Positions 10,534 to 53,274 are shown, counted from the first letter of the stretch. The stretch is DNA of 64,000 bases from Trematomus loennbergii (GCA_012861695.1 JAAOOA010000097.1:536001-600000); one strand, 5' to 3'. Made by a program: numbers and translations. Notes: generated by a model from the sequence alone, not told the origin.

Positions 10534-12419
10534 CATTGGAAAGGGTGTGTGTGCTTAAAACTCGATCAGCAGGTTCTGATCAGTGATTGGTTCTCAGTAT
10601 GCAGTCAAAGTCTCACTAAGAATCCTCTAGTCAGCTGCAAATATGGTTTTACCCCAAATGAAAAAGCAACGTCCTGTTTCTTCGACGTCTTCCTGGTTTG
10701 TTTATAGTTTTTCTGTTGCTTCGTTCCTTCTTGTCTAACCTCGCCTGCTCCTGCAGTTTTTGTTTTATTTAGTAACAGCTTTAATTAAAACTCTCTTTTT
10801 ATTACACTCTTATACCTGCCTCTGCTGTTTGATTCTGCTTTTGACGGTTTTATAAAACCATCTAAAGACAAATCCAGGTCTTCATCACGTGCATCTTCTT
10901 CATCTCCAGCTCACATTAAATACACCAGTTTTACAGTTTGAACCATCTTTATGAAGGCAAGCACAAAAGTCATGCAGTCAAATGAAAAAGCCATTCAATC
11001 CAGAAACTGAATGTAAACTACATTTGAACATAAAGTAGGGATTTCCCGCAGAAGGAAAGCTTTATTTTGAATAAAAGAAACTGTAGGAGCAGGTTGTTGT
11101 TGTTAGGTTAAACAAAAAGAAAAGCAGAGATGAACAACAACTAGAAACAAACCAAGAAGACGAAGAAGAACAGATACGTAGAACCAAATCCAAATAAAAT
11201 GCATCCAAAGGTTTCTAAGTGGAGTTTTCTCCTTCAGTTTATATATATTCTAAAGTGTGAATCAGAAAGTAAGGCATTTCATATTTTGGCCCGTAAACTT
11301 TTAACTTTAGCAGCAGCTGAGTTAATGTCGCACAAACAGTGGACATTTCTCAAGACGTTGCTGAATGAAAGTGAAATAATTCATACAGAAGTATTAAGCA
11401 TTACTGTAGTATCTGAATGAGTATTTAACAAAAGGAACTTTACTGTATGAGTAGTATTACAGATGTAATAATGTATATGAAACAGTATTAACCACAAAGT
11501 CATGCAGTCAAATTAAAGGGCCTTTAAATCCAGAAACTGAATGTTAACTAACATTTAAACAGAAAGTAATGAAACACATCTGAACAGGTTCAATATTTCT
11601 CCTTATTGAAACTGTTTGTTCTCAGGATCTTTCTCTTCACTTCAAGCCGACGTGGATTTGGCACTTCGCCTAAAAACAGAGGAAGAAGAATCATTTTAAC
11701 ATTTAGTTTTACAATGTATACAAACTAGGGCTGCACTGAGTGTCCTTTATTTAAAATCTGAAGCTTCTTTCACTGCTTTTGAACGTCTCTTGATGATTTG
11801 ATGATGTTATCATGCTATGCTTCTTGTTGTGGTCACATGAAAGCAGCATGTGGTTCTGTATCGCCTGTCTTTAGGGAAACTGCTTTAAAATATTGAATAT
11901 GGAGGAAAACATCTGAAGTTTGGAAATGATTACAGCTATATGAGTTGATGTTACATTTTTAGACTTCACAATGCTCTGGGGTTATTGTAAATGTTAGGAT
12001 TTATTTCTATATTTTATTTTGTACTAATGCCTACTAGTTACTAGAGTAGAAGTATAACGTAGCATGAAATGGAAATACTCAAGTAAAGTGCAAGTATCTC
12101 AAAAAGTACTTTACTTACCTGTGTACTTTGCACTCTAGACAGGTTTGTCTTATCAATGCTTATGTACTTGTACTAGCTTTCCTGAGTGTTTCTTGGTTTG
12201 TATCTTCATGGTTGATTACACATTATCGTCAGTCGCTTTGGAACGTAAACTAAATTATAAGGTTTTGATTTCCTTTTTTAATTTGCCAATGTGAAGTCGT
12301 AGCAGGTGGGTTTTCAATCTGCAACTGTGCTAACATACTGACTCTAAACACAGTCAAAATCATGCCAATAATACAATAAAAAACACACCCAGCTTAGCAT
12401 TTTAATATTTAACTAGTAT
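10534..12419. repeat. Tandem duplicate block, copy B
   Basis: Second copy of the block at 7697-9428, near-identical by eye. It includes the candidate terminal exon at 11590-11669 and a stretch at about 12080-12240 that is absent from copy A. Confidence 0.85.
11590..11669 (-). CDS. Candidate last exon of an unrecognised gene, copy B
   Basis: Twin of 8753-8832: the same acceptor (tttttag), the same EVPNPRRLEVKRKIL start and the same TGA. The frame is retained with one replacement (N-S-F instead of N-C-F near the end). Retention of the frame is weak evidence for coding because the duplication looks recent. Confidence 0.3.
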
Positions 12420-12420
12420 T

Positions 12421-12950
12421 CAACAGAGGTGTGAAGTAGTGGAGTACAAATACTTTGTTACTGTACTTAAGTACATTTTTCTGGTATCAGTACTTTACTC
12501 CACTACTTATTTTTCTGACAACTTTGACTTCTTACATGTTGAACACAAATACCTGTACTTTCTACTTCTTACATTTTGAACACAAATACCTGTACTTTCT
12601 ACTTCTTACATTTTGAACACAAATACCTGTACTTTCTACTTCTTACATGTTGAACACAAATACCTGTACTTTCTACTTCTTACATGTTGAACACAAATAC
12701 CTGTACTTTCTACTTCTTACATTTGAACACAAATACCTGTACTTTCTACTTCTTACATGTTGAACACAAATACCTGTACTTTCTACTTCTTACATGTTGA
12801 ACACAAATACCTGTACTTTCTACTTCTTACATTGAACAAATACCTGTACTTTCTACTTCTTACATGTTGAACACAAATACCTGAACTTTCTACTTCTTAC
12901 ATGTTGAACACAAATACCTGTACTTTCTACTTCTCACATTTTCCAAACAG
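12421..12950 (+). mobile_element. Tol2/hAT-like element end with a 36-bp minisatellite
   Basis: It begins CAACAGAGGTGTGAAGTAG and continues with ACTGTACTTAAGTACATTTT, the TACTTAAGTA-rich end seen in Tol2-like hAT elements. From about 12530 it runs into roughly eleven copies of a unit of about 36 bp (CAAATACCTGTACTTTCTAC plus a variable TTCTTACAT-type stretch). No matching right end is visible, so it is truncated. The array probably grew from the element's own sub-terminal sequence. Confidence 0.65.
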
Positions 12951-13068
12951 GCTGTTCCTTTAGTTTGAATGTGTGTTTGACCCTTCACCTGGTGTCGAAA
13001 GTTGCTTATTCTCTGTAAGTTAAAGTGGGAAGAGACACGTTTTTAGCTTAAAGAGGCCCTCATTTCCA

Positions 13069-13801
13069 GGTGTATATCAGTATGTAGTGTCTCTACTTTA
13101 AAGAGTCCTCTCCTGCTGATGTTCAGGTGTATATCAGTATGTAGTGTCTCTACTTTAAAGAGTCCTCTCCTGCTGATGTTCAGGTGTATATCAGTATGTA
13201 GTGTCTCTACTTTAAAGAGTCCTCTCCTGCTGATGTTCAGGTGTATATCAGTATGTAGTGTCTCTACTTTAAAGAGTCCTCTCCTGCTGATGTTCAGGTG
13301 TATATCAGTATGTAGCGTCTCTACTTTAAAGAGTCCTCTCCTGCTGATGTTCAGGTGTATATCAGTATGTAGTGTCTCTACTTTAAAGAGTCCTCTCCTG
13401 CTGATGTTCAGGTGTATATCAGTATGTAGTGTCTCTACTTTAAAGAGTCCTCTCCTGCTGATGTTCAGGTGTATATCAGTATGTAGTGTCTCTACTTTAA
13501 AGAGTCCTCTCCTGCTGATGTTCAGGTGTATATCAGTATGTAGTGCTCTACTTTAAAGAGTTCTCTCCTGCTGATGTTCAGGTGTATATCAGTATGTAGT
13601 GTCTCTACTTTAAAGAGTCCTCTCCTGCTGATGTTCAGGTGTATATCAGTATGTAGTGTCTCTACTTTAAAGAGTCCTCTCCTGCTGATGTTCAGGTGTA
13701 TCTCAGTATGTAGTGTCTCTACTTTAAAGAGTCCTCTCCTGCTGATGTTCAGGTGTATATCAGTATGTAGTGTCTCTACTTTAAAGAGTCCTCTCCTGCT
13801 G
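13069..13801. repeat. 57-bp minisatellite next to a splice acceptor
   Basis: About 13 head-to-tail copies of a 57-bp unit (AGGTGTATATCAGTATGTAG, then TGTCTCTACTTTAAAGAGTC, then CTCTCCTGCTGATGTTC). The period is a multiple of three, so it stays open in several frames and makes false repeat proteins of 19 residues per unit. The array stops 26 bp before the INPP5-like exon at 13828, in the intron. Copies are nearly uniform, indicating recent expansion or homogenisation. Confidence 0.95.
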
Positions 13802-13827
13802 AGAAAAGTGTGTGTTGTGGTTCTCAG

Positions 13828-24588
<10,761 letters not shown>

Positions 24589-26261
24589 TCGTCAGTGTGG
24601 TACGATCCAGATCCAGATCCAGAGAAACACAGCAGGATGTTTAACCTCACTGTGATTCCCTTTAGGCAGAGTTATTGCCTGTTTATGCTGTTACATTTCC
24701 TCTGACCTCTGACCTCTGACACTGTGACTCAGGGTCAGTTCACTCCTTTGAAAATGAGACTTTCTCTACAGTCCTTCAACAAGTGGCTTAATCCCTGAGG
24801 AGAGGTTTTCTATGGAAACTCAGATTTAAATTGGTTAAACAGAAAGAGCTTTGATTTTGATTTAATGTTTGAGGTAATGAGGAATGGGAGGAAACAGAAA
24901 GTGAGGTATGTTGTCGGATTTGTTTAGATTAAGCATGTTTTAACACATGTAAATGCTGTGTAAACTCTGTGTGTTTATTATGAATATTGTAATTAGATTG
25001 GAAAGGTGAAAGCACTCGACTGCTGCTGTAATGAGAGGAAAAAGGGAGCTGCAAAACACATCGATTTTTTTGTCATTTTGCAGCAAAATCAGCGATTAAA
25101 TGTCAATTGTTTTACTTAGAAAATATTCATTTGTATCCTCGAAGCCATTCCTGGGGAAAAAAACTACAAATTTCAATTATACCAGACTTTACACAGGATA
25201 AATCTTTATTAAAAGTACATATTTAGCTGTATTTTCCACATTTTCCACATTTAAGAAATGCTGTTTCTCACAATCCCGATGAATAAAGTTATAATATTTA
25301 AAGATATCTATAATCAAACATTTACACATGATACAAAGTCCCACATTAAGAGGCATCAATACAAAAGAAAATATAACGGCACAAGAGTCAATATATACAA
25401 AAATAACAGTCACTTATAAACAGATGACGATGAATATGTTCATAGTCTTTGTTCAGGAGATAATCAGAGCTTTGAACTCACATTTAGGAGGAGAGGTTTG
25501 AAAAAGGAGAAGCTTCAACCAAAGATAAACATTAGGTTTCAAAGTCTGTGGGAACATTTATATTTCAGAGGTTTAGTTTTGGCAGAAATACAACTTTTAT
25601 TACTTCCAGTGCTGTAGACTGCGTGTTAGCATAGCATTGATAGTGGAGAAAATACATTTTAAAGAACGATGATACCAGTTTTTCTACATCGTTGTTGCAC
25701 TGTTCACATTTCAAGTTTGGATTCATTCAGAAGTATTAAATATTGGATAAAGATTATAATTAAACCCTTTAAAATCATAATCATAATGAAAATACACCTT
25801 TTGTCTCTTACCTGTAGTGCCAGTCATACATTTTAAAGTCACATTTTTAATATTGGTTGTAGAAACGTCCGATAATTAGCACTACGCTAAGAGGAAGATA
25901 TAAACCTTAATTTGTATGCATTGTAATGTATAGAGGGGGAACTGAGGAGGTGATATCTGGCTAAAAAAGTCACTCTTAATTTAGAAATATTCAGATAATT
26001 ATTCAAACAGGACTGATTTTAATCTGTGCTCTGTACGTTATTATTTTAAGGGTTTTTAATTATTATTGTTTTAATGTACTCAATCCTAGTGTTTCAGTAA
26101 TACGCTGCTGTAGGAAGATAAGAGAATATTTAGCAGTTTTTTATTTTATTGTCACATTTATTAAATAAACTTCAGTTGTTCCTGGAGGACTTAACGTATA
26201 TATATATTTAGCTTATTATTCCCAACTTGCTTACCCACCAGCACCTTGTTAAAATGTTAAA
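24589..26261. other. 3' flank / probable 3'UTR of the phosphatase gene
   Basis: AT-rich, no coding segment recognised. A candidate poly(A) signal AATAAAG lies near 25284 on the plus strand; cleavage cannot be placed from sequence alone. Confidence 0.4.
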
Positions 26262-27650
26262 GTGATGCCAGAAAACAACATTTCTGTTCCTCAAAAACTG
26301 TATAATTACTCCAGAAATATGACCAGTCAAAAAGAGTTGGTCGGCCATTTTGGAGAGCAAAGTACGGCAACCCAAGAAGGACATTTCACACAGCGGCGTT
26401 TCACAAAGAAGAGAAAAAACACAAAAAAAACAGATGACATTAATAATAATAAACTTTATTTATAGAGCACCTTTCATGCTTGAAGTGCTTTTACAGAAAA
26501 TGACAGACAATGACAATAACAAATGAGGAACAATAATTAAAAACTAGATGTAAACAAACGGAAAGAGTTATGTCTTAAAACATGAACAGTGATACTAAAA
26601 AATTACAATTGCCCCAAATTAAAAAGATAGGTCTTTAATTTACTTTAAAACATTTGAATCTGAACGAGAGAGATGAGTTATTGTTATTACAACGTGATTT
26701 CTTGATTATTTGAGAATAAGTCCTTTTAGTGGGTTATTTACATTCTGACAATAAGTGAGAAATAGATTTAACTTTATTATCAAACTGGAGAAATTAGAAA
26801 CTTTAATGTAGGTAATCATGTATGGCATTAATAATTAATATCTTATCTGTGATTGTCTTTCATTTTATGTAAAATCTGAAATGTTTTAGTCTAGGCCAAA
26901 ACGTTCTCTGTTGAGATTCCTGGAAAAAAGGGACATTTCATTAAAATTGAAGAACAAACTCTGTTATTAAATCAGTGTTTTTCAAATATAGGACAAGTAT
27001 TGCTAAATCTGAAAGAGCTTCCCTAGCTTTTGGATTTCTATGATGTCCTATTTGGGTTGCCCTTCGTAAAATCGGGTGGTCATACCCGATACCATATTGC
27101 ACAGTTACGTACGGCAACCCACATAGGACATTTGACGGCTGCCTGAGTTGCACTGTGCAAGAATGTGTTGATCTGCCATAAACTTATAAACAATAAGAAA
27201 TACGATAACAGAGAAATTACAAAGAGTTTTTGTCTTGAATCGACTTTTTTTATGGAAAATATTTGATGTAAATTTCCCTTTTTTCCAGGAAGCTCAACAG
27301 AGAACGTTTTGGCCGGACTAAAACATTTCTGATTTTACATAAAATGAAAGACATTCAGAGTTAAGAATTATCTATAAATTATTAATGCCATAAATGATTG
27401 AATTTCTCAACCCACTAAAAGGAGTTATTCTCAAATAATCTGGAAATTACGTTGCAATACAAATAATTAGGTTGTCGGGATTTTTGAGTTTTTTTCTCTT
27501 CTTTGCGAAACGCTTCTGAGTCAAATGTCCTACTTGGGTTGCCGTACGTAGCTCTCCAAAATGGCGGATATCGGGAAGTCACAGCGCCATCTTGTATACG
27601 GGCGTCTTGAATTCATATATTGTATAAACACAATCAGCGCCACAGTATTC
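26262..27650. mobile_element. Second copy of the 15608 repeat family, split by a fold-back element
   Basis: Left flank TGATGCCAGAAAACAACATT and right flank CAGCGCCATCTTGTATACGG onward match the two ends of 15608-15890. About 1.2 kb of fold-back DNA (26337-27562) lies between them. Confidence 0.65.
26337..27562. mobile_element. Fold-back element, palindrome within palindrome
   Basis: Outer arms: GGCCATTTTGGAGAGC at 26342 and its inverse at 27545, continuing through GTACGGCAACCCAAG, AGGACATTT and AAGAAGAGAAAAAA. Middle arms: 26690-26945 pairs with 27270-27465 (for example AAAACGTTCTCTGTTGAG). Innermost: 27038-27062 pairs with 27110-27130 through TGTCCTATTTGGGTTGCC-type sequence. No transposase frame is seen. 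Confidence 0.8.
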
Positions 27651-28156
27651 ATTCTATATTTCCATTCCTTTTTTTAACGCATAGAGAATTGTTGCACTGT
27701 TTATTGTTTATGATTATTTATAGCTTGTTGTTATAAGTGTGTACGGAGAAATGTGTGTCAGAAAACGATGGATTCAGCAAGTGCCTCGATCTGTGTGTTT
27801 ATCGTTAATATTCCTCACGTTATTTCAGAACAAGGCCTCCTATTCTCAGATGATACGTTTCTAAACCTTCACCCTCACACAGAAATCCTCTCTTGAATCT
27901 AATTGTTATTGATTAGCTGGAATCAGAAATATTAGCCAGTTTATTTTATTGTTTTTGTTTGACTTTGTATTAAAACGTGACCTTTTGAAATATTGTAAAG
28001 TACTGTAAGAGAATAGCAAAGCTTTCCAAATGCACATTAAATAAGTCTTTAACTTCAATCTTTGTGTGGTTTGTTACTAACACAATATCATGTGTGAAAA
28101 AAATATATAATTGATCAATTTGTCTTTTTTTATTTTCATTGGAAGAACATTCAGAA

Positions 28157-28266
28157 AAGTGTGTGTGTGTGTGTGTGTGTGTTTGCGTGCGTGCGTGCGT
28201 GCGTGCGTGCGCGCCGCGTGCATGTTTTTTCGTGCGCGCGTGCGTTCGTGCATGCGTGCGTTCGTG

Positions 28267-28308
<42 letters not shown>
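28157..28308. repeat. (TG)n and (GTGC)n microsatellite
   Basis: TG tract, then GCGT repeats, then TG again, immediately 5' of a LINE fragment. Confidence 0.95.
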
Positions 28309-28311
<3 letters not shown>

Positions 28312-28324
28312 GGATTGGAAAGGG

Positions 28325-28965
28325 TGTACCATCATCAGCAGTACGCTGATTATTCAAGGGGACGGTGTTGGACCGTTTCTCTTCACCCTCTACACTGCAG
28401 ACTTCACCCACAACACTGCAACCTGTCACCTGCAGAAGTTCTCTGACGACTCCGCCATCGTTGGCCTCATCTCCAACGAGGACGACAAGGAGTACAGAGA
28501 GCTGACGCAGGACTTCACCCTCTGGTGCCAGAGGAACCTCCTCCAGCTCAACGCAGGAAGACCAAGGAGCTGGTGGTGGATTTCAGACGGCGTCAACACT
28601 CCCCCCGACACCAGTGAACATCCAGGGAGCGGACATTGAGATCGTGAAATATTACAAATACCTGGGCGTTCATCTGAACAATAAACTGGACTGGACTGAT
28701 AATTCTGCTGCTCTGTCCAAGAAGGGACAGAGCAGACTCTTTCTGCTGAGGAGAAACATTTTACATCACACATTTACATCACACATTTTATGACTGTTTT
28801 GGCATCAGCCATGTTCTATGGTGTGTCCTGCTGGGGCGGCAGCATCTTGGCTGCTGACAGGAAGAGACTGAACAGACTGGTAAGGAAGCTCTGTCCTGGG
28901 GAGTCCTCTGGACACTGTGGAGGTGGTGGGAGAAAGGAGTCCTCACTGTGGAGGTGGTGGGAGAC
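28325..28965 (+). mobile_element. LINE (L2/CR1-like) fragment
   Basis: The frame reads GDGVGPFLFTLYTADF, FSDDSAIVGLISNEDD (the reverse-transcriptase S-D-D box region), LWCQRNLLQLNAG, then KELVVDFRR and KYLGVHLNNKLDW, with indels between. It overlaps the region present at 6880-7120 and extends further 5'. It is 5'-truncated and non-functional. Confidence 0.82.
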
Positions 28966-29047
28966 AGGATATATATATATAGATATATATATATATCTAT
29001 ATATACATATATATATACTATATATATATATATAGATATATATATAA
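28966..29047. repeat. (TA)n/(ATATAG) tract with self-complementarity
   Basis: About 80 bp of alternating TA with CTATATAT and ATATATAG blocks that can fold back. Confidence 0.85.
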
Positions 29048-29212
29048 GGCCAATACGGGTAGCAGCTCTCAGGAGGGAGTCCAGGAGAAAAGAGAAGGAA
29101 AGTAGCCTTCGCTCAGAATCTGTGTTACCTTCAAGGACAAGGGAAAACATGTACAGGTAACAAAACAGAGGAGTAGAGTTCAACTGTCACACACACTCCA
29201 CGAGGTTTTGCC

Positions 29213-48205
<18,993 letters not shown>

Positions 48206-48690
48206 TACAAACAGGGATTCTTTTAAATTGCTCTCACAGTAAGACAGTTCCAAAAACATGTATAAGAACAATATATTGTTCCATATTATATATTTGTTTG
48301 AGGAATAATATTACTGCTGCATGAATGCACAAATGGCATAGTGTAGATTATTTGAACTTCTTTATATACTCTTGGTTTGTTAATGCATTGCTGCAGATTC
48401 TATGAGATCAATATATGTGTGTAGCTTTGTCCTGTGATAACCACGTATCTTTAAAAAGTCAACTTTTCATGAGTTTTTCAGAAAAACAGCCTGTTTTCAG
48501 CTTTGAGACGGTGCATTTTCAAGATGATCCAAGAGGTTTTTTAAAGGCATATAGCTTAAGGAGGAGAACTGCCTCAACACATAAATAAATACTGGATCCT
48601 AGTTCATCGTAACATTTAAAATCATCTGGAGATACGTGGTTATCACTGGACAGGAGGGGGAAGAACATCTGTAATCTTAAAGTAACTAAA

Positions 48691-50053
48691 GCTGTCAGAC
48701 AAATGTAGTCGGGTAAAAAGTGAAATAATTACCTCTGAGATGTAGTGAAGAAGTGTACAGCTGATACCTTGAATTTGTACTAAAGTACAGAACTTGAGAA
48801 TCAGTACTTAGTTACTATTTACAGTAACCATGCCAGAGGGAGAGGTTGGAGCAGGTTGTGTCCCAGGTGTGAAGGTCTGCAATCATAAAGTGGTGTTATT
48901 ATGTGGAGATTATTCGCCAACAAAACGTTTAAGTATCAGAACTATACTAAACTTATTTGCAACAGAAATTAATAAAATCACATGGAGAAATCCCATTTGC
49001 TTTTTGTCAATGGACCCCTTGTGAAGTTAACTCCTGGGTCAGTAGGTCTATACACAAATGCATCATCACGGCACCACTCTATCGAACATAGTACTTATAT
49101 TCACCCTCTGTAGCCCCACCACTCTCACACTCTAATGTTAGTGACAGGATGAAAATGTCCTGAAACCTCATATAAGGACATCAAATAACTGCAGTGTCTC
49201 TTGGGTAGATTTCTGCTCTATGAGGAACTACAAAGCACTGCAGCATATTTAATACGTTTTTAACTCCAAACTAAAGCACATGCAAAATGTTATAGTAACT
49301 CTTGCTGCCAGAAAGCCAGATAAATGTCCACACAGAGTTAAAATATAAACGAACAAGTTAACCTAGAGACCGAAATAAATGTAGCCTACCTTAAATTAGC
49401 TAGTGAACATTAGCTATTAATGTAACAAGCTAGCTAGCTATCTAACACGCTCATGGATGTATAGAGGTCAGGATGAATAAGTGAACTGGATACTCCGTTC
49501 ATTCCTATGAGTTATTCAGTGGCGCTTGAAGCCCAAAGTGGAGCGACTGTAGACTCTGAAAGTACCCGGATGTGGGCCCACAGAGCATGCGCAGTTGAGT
49601 TTCCATTAAGCCCCGCCTCTGAACTCCCGCCCTGTGTCAGTCAGATGAATGGAAGAGAAAATAACTCTGGATTCAGCTTTTAGTGCATTTAACACATTTA
49701 GACCCTAATGATTGAAATAAGGGCTATAACAGTGTTTCGTGGTGGATGGTTTAGTTAGCTCTTACAATTAAAAAAAAGGAAACATATGAGCCCGGTCTCA
49801 GTAACAATATTAAGTGTAAAATTAAACTTAAACTGACAATAAAAGAGGCTGCTAATAAACTTTAGCTGAACTCAATGGTTAACCCAACGGTTAAACGTTG
49901 ACCCGAATAAAATGTTTCTATCGATATTAACACATTAAAAAAGACAATATGACACAGATATCTCAGAACATATCAATAATTACTCTGAATGTCAATGTAA
50001 TTACTTTCTTTCTCTTAACTTAATCGACTTTATATTAAGATTTATAGATTTAC
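48691..50053. other. Intergenic, degenerate repeats
   Basis: A stretch near 49450-49640 (CATGGATGTATAGAG, ACTGGATACTCC, GCCCCGCCTCTGAACTCC) is a diverged relative of the TGGATG repeat family. The rest is AT-rich with no recognised gene. Confidence 0.5.
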
Positions 50054-50451
50054 ATACATGCCAACCTTTCCAAATCCAAAAGAGGTAGGTTTGCGCGCGG
50101 CAAATGTGCACGCCCAAATTAGGTAATCAGAAGAAATGGAACCCCAGTAATTACATGTATAAACCATGTATTTAACATATATTGCATCATTTTATGCATT
50201 TTTCAGAAAAAGTGGTAGTTTGGTAAACAGTGACATCAACGACATGTTTGGTCTGTAAAATGCCCGAAAAGTAAAAGAATGGGAGATAAATATCCCAAAG
50301 TCTCCACATTTTATTATATTTTTAATGTGTTTCTGGTCTGGTTTCAGTTGCATTGTTGGAGAAGCCTGTGACATAAGATTTTCAACGACATAATTACTCT
50401 GTAGCTATGTTAGTTTGACAATAAAGAACCTTGAACCTTGACAGTGTAGAT

Positions 50452-51830
50452 CAGGGGTGCCCAACCTTTTTTGAACCGAGAGCTACTTTTAAAGTTGCCA
50501 GTCTGCCGAGATCTACCAGTCCAAATAGAGAGGCGTAGCCATTACTGACAGCCTACTACCAGGTAAATACACACTTCTACTTGTATAAAACTGACTTTGT
50601 ACGATTAATACTTCATAAAATACTGCAGATCCTTTATCTTACCTCTTTCTAATCTACACACACACAAGTATTTAACTGAAGTTACACAACAGTGTTGTTG
50701 ATACAGAGTTGGAGTTTATTCACACGTCACATACTACAGTGGGTCATGTTTTCAAGAAACATTGAACAGTGCTGCCACATGACACAGGAAAAAAAGAAAA
50801 GACTGAACCCTTTCTTTGTCATTATATAAAAATAGTGTTGCTACAAAAGTATAAATTAGTTTTACTAATAAGACAACTCAGATCTGAAGCTACACAGGAA
50901 TCTGCTGCCAGAGTGCAATAAAAAAGACAAAATTAATAGAATCAAACCCTTTTCTTTTTTTTGCATTTTAGTAGAGTATAAAAATAAATGCCTTTAAAAT
51001 AGGATGCAAGCAACACTAGTTTCTTAACCTGAATTGATAATAGACTATAATCAATTTAAACAGAACAGATCTTAAAGTTTGCATTCTTATACCATTTTGT
51101 ACAATAATTATAATGAATAAGTTCAAAAAACTAAAACGTACAGCTGATTAAAACGGTATCTAACTTGAGTTTTTATTATATCAAAAACCTGTTGAAATGC
51201 TACTGTTATTTTTACTGTCCCCAAAAAGCGCGTCGGCAGCCTCCAGGAATGCTTATTTCACAACTTCGCCGTCTTTGAAAGACTTCATGTGTTTTTGCAA
51301 GAACGTGACTGACACGATAAGATGCTATGGTAGCAGCCTTGCTCTTGTTGTTGGGCCTGGTGAAAATGGACTGCTGTGCATTTAGCTGTCCTTTCAGGTC
51401 CCTCACCTTTTGGGAGCGTAGGACAGAATTAGGAGGGAATTCCGTCTCGTAGCGTTTGTGCACTGTTTTGAAATGCCGCTCCTAAATTACCCTTCTTCGA
51501 TAAAGCCACGCTCGCATTGCAGATGAGACAGATGGACTTTGAATTGGAATGGATACAAAAAATAATCATCCTCCCCACTCGGAGTGAAAATTATATATTT
51601 TGGGCTCTTTTGCTTCTGCCATAATTGTGGTCTTGTGTGTGCGGACTGCACAGCAAACTAGTGCCCACTGCCTACCAGCCACGCCCCGATAAATCACAAA
51701 GCTTTGATGCGTTTGAGTGCATTATTCTGGCACAGGAAGATTATGTTATAGGACATTAACGATAAAACAGAATATTGTCGTTCTATTTTTAGACACATCT
51801 CGCGATCGACTGAAACACAGAGGACTGTTT
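50452..51830 (-). mobile_element. hAT element with BED-type transposase remnant
   Basis: The 3' end is at 50452 (CAGGGGTGCCCAACC). The 5' end is not clear. It contains the N-terminal part of a transposase (51197-51622) and is otherwise an internal-deletion product. Nested in the element at 50054-52017. Confidence 0.65.
51197..51622 (-). pseudogene. BED-zinc-finger hAT transposase, N-terminal remnant
   Basis: ATG at 51622 gives MAEAKEPKIYNFHSEW. Shifted frames then give ICLICNASVALSKKGNL and RHFKTVHKRYETEFPPNS (a C2-H-x3-H-like BED finger), followed by RSQKVRDLKGQLNAQQSIFT and SYRVSHVLAK. This matches the N-terminus of GTF2IRD2/ZBED-like hAT transposases. It has at least two frameshifts and lacks the catalytic core. 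Confidence 0.7.
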
Positions 51831-53274
51831 GTATGATGGGATCACAGACACGCTGCAAACGGTGTCCGCCAAAAGTCGAGTCCAGTGTCTATGTAGTGTC
51901 ATTTTTATTTGTTTGGGAAGATTGAAAATCGGTAGGGAGAGTCAGCTAAATCGGTAGGCGGTAGAAACATGTCAAAAGCGGTAGACTACCGCCCAAATCG
52001 GTAGGGTTGGCAGGTATGTATTTATCTCTCACTCACCGCGGAGGACTCCCTGCCAGGTCTTACGTGTTGCCATGGTGACGGGCTGGATCGATGCAAAATA
52101 TCGATACTTCCCATATTACGTTAAGTTTCAAAATATCGATACTAGAGCAAATAGGATCGATACTTTTATACTTTCCCCCCCCTCTCTTCTACTCGTCAAT
52201 TTCATCAAAAACTATGTGCAGATGAACACAAGTAGGCCTATATGCGCTCTTTTTTCTTTCTCTCCACTGCTGTCCTCCTCTCCCCGAGGCTCGTGCACGC
52301 CGCAGCGCCTACCCTGCCTGAACTAATTATTTGTGTGAACATAACAATTATTTGTGTGTAAATATGTGATTTGGAAATGTAAAACACAATCCACAAATGC
52401 ATTTAAAAGATTTGCAAACTCACAAATAAATTTGCAAATGTAAAACGGATCTTCAAATACGCTAAATATGTTCACAAATAAAAAAAAGATCTGTGAATAT
52501 CTCTTTAACATTACAACTTTCGATCAGGCATTTGTGAATCCATTTTGTATTTGTCGACCAAAAATGCGCTTGTGGATCTCAACTCTCTGCTCGTGGATCT
52601 CAAATGTCTGCTTGTGGATCGTCTTTTTACACACACGGAATTTTGAGACAAACTTTCCTCTGGTCTCAGCTAAAATCTACTCGTGTAACTCGGTTATTTT
52701 CGGAAACCACGTGATGGCCTGCTGATGACGACATTTCCGCATGATTTCAAAGTAAGAGCATGATGGCTTGTTTAATGCTCTGTTTTTTTTATTATAATGA
52801 ACAGCGAAACGTTAGATGCATTCTTTATCACCATCATCATCATCATGTTATGGTGATACAGTTAGTTTGTGTTAGTTTATTGGTTCAATACAGCATATAT
52901 CGAGCACTTTCGTAGGCATTGATGTTGAAGTACAGGCTACGCCACTTCGGGTCCCGGGGGAGCAGCTGGCAGCGAAGCAGCCCAGAGGAAACTCTTTCTT
53001 CATTGTTTTTTGTGTATTCAGTCAAAGTTACAAAGCACTTCACATTTTATTAATCGGCCTAATTTTACCTTACCAGTGCAGTAATAAAGTCATCTGTAGA
53101 AAAGCACCGTATTTAGGTCAGCCTTCATAGTAAGGCTACATTAAATGTTATAATATTCATCGTGTCCTTTCTACTGTATATGCATATATTCCTGTCTATT
53201 GCTTTCATTTGTATTTCATGTTATTATGTTTATACTTGTTTCCACACATTTCACAATTTGGGATGAATGAAGTA

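Larger units (their letters stand above)
50054..52017. mobile_element. Element with CATGCCAACC-type ends, host of a hAT insertion
   Basis: Left end ATACATGCCAACCTTTCC, right end inverted ATACCTGCCAACCCTACC. The flanks AGATTTAC and GTATTTAT agree only in part. A related end (ATACTTGCCAACCCTCCC) closes the element at 53808-54254. A LINE-like tail (ACAATAAAGAACCTTGAACC) is at about 50420. Confidence 0.6.

Noticed and set aside
12530..12940. Possible CRISPR array (regular repeats of about 36 bp)
   Set aside because: Units are head to tail with no distinct spacers, in a vertebrate intergenic region with no cas genes; it is a minisatellite.
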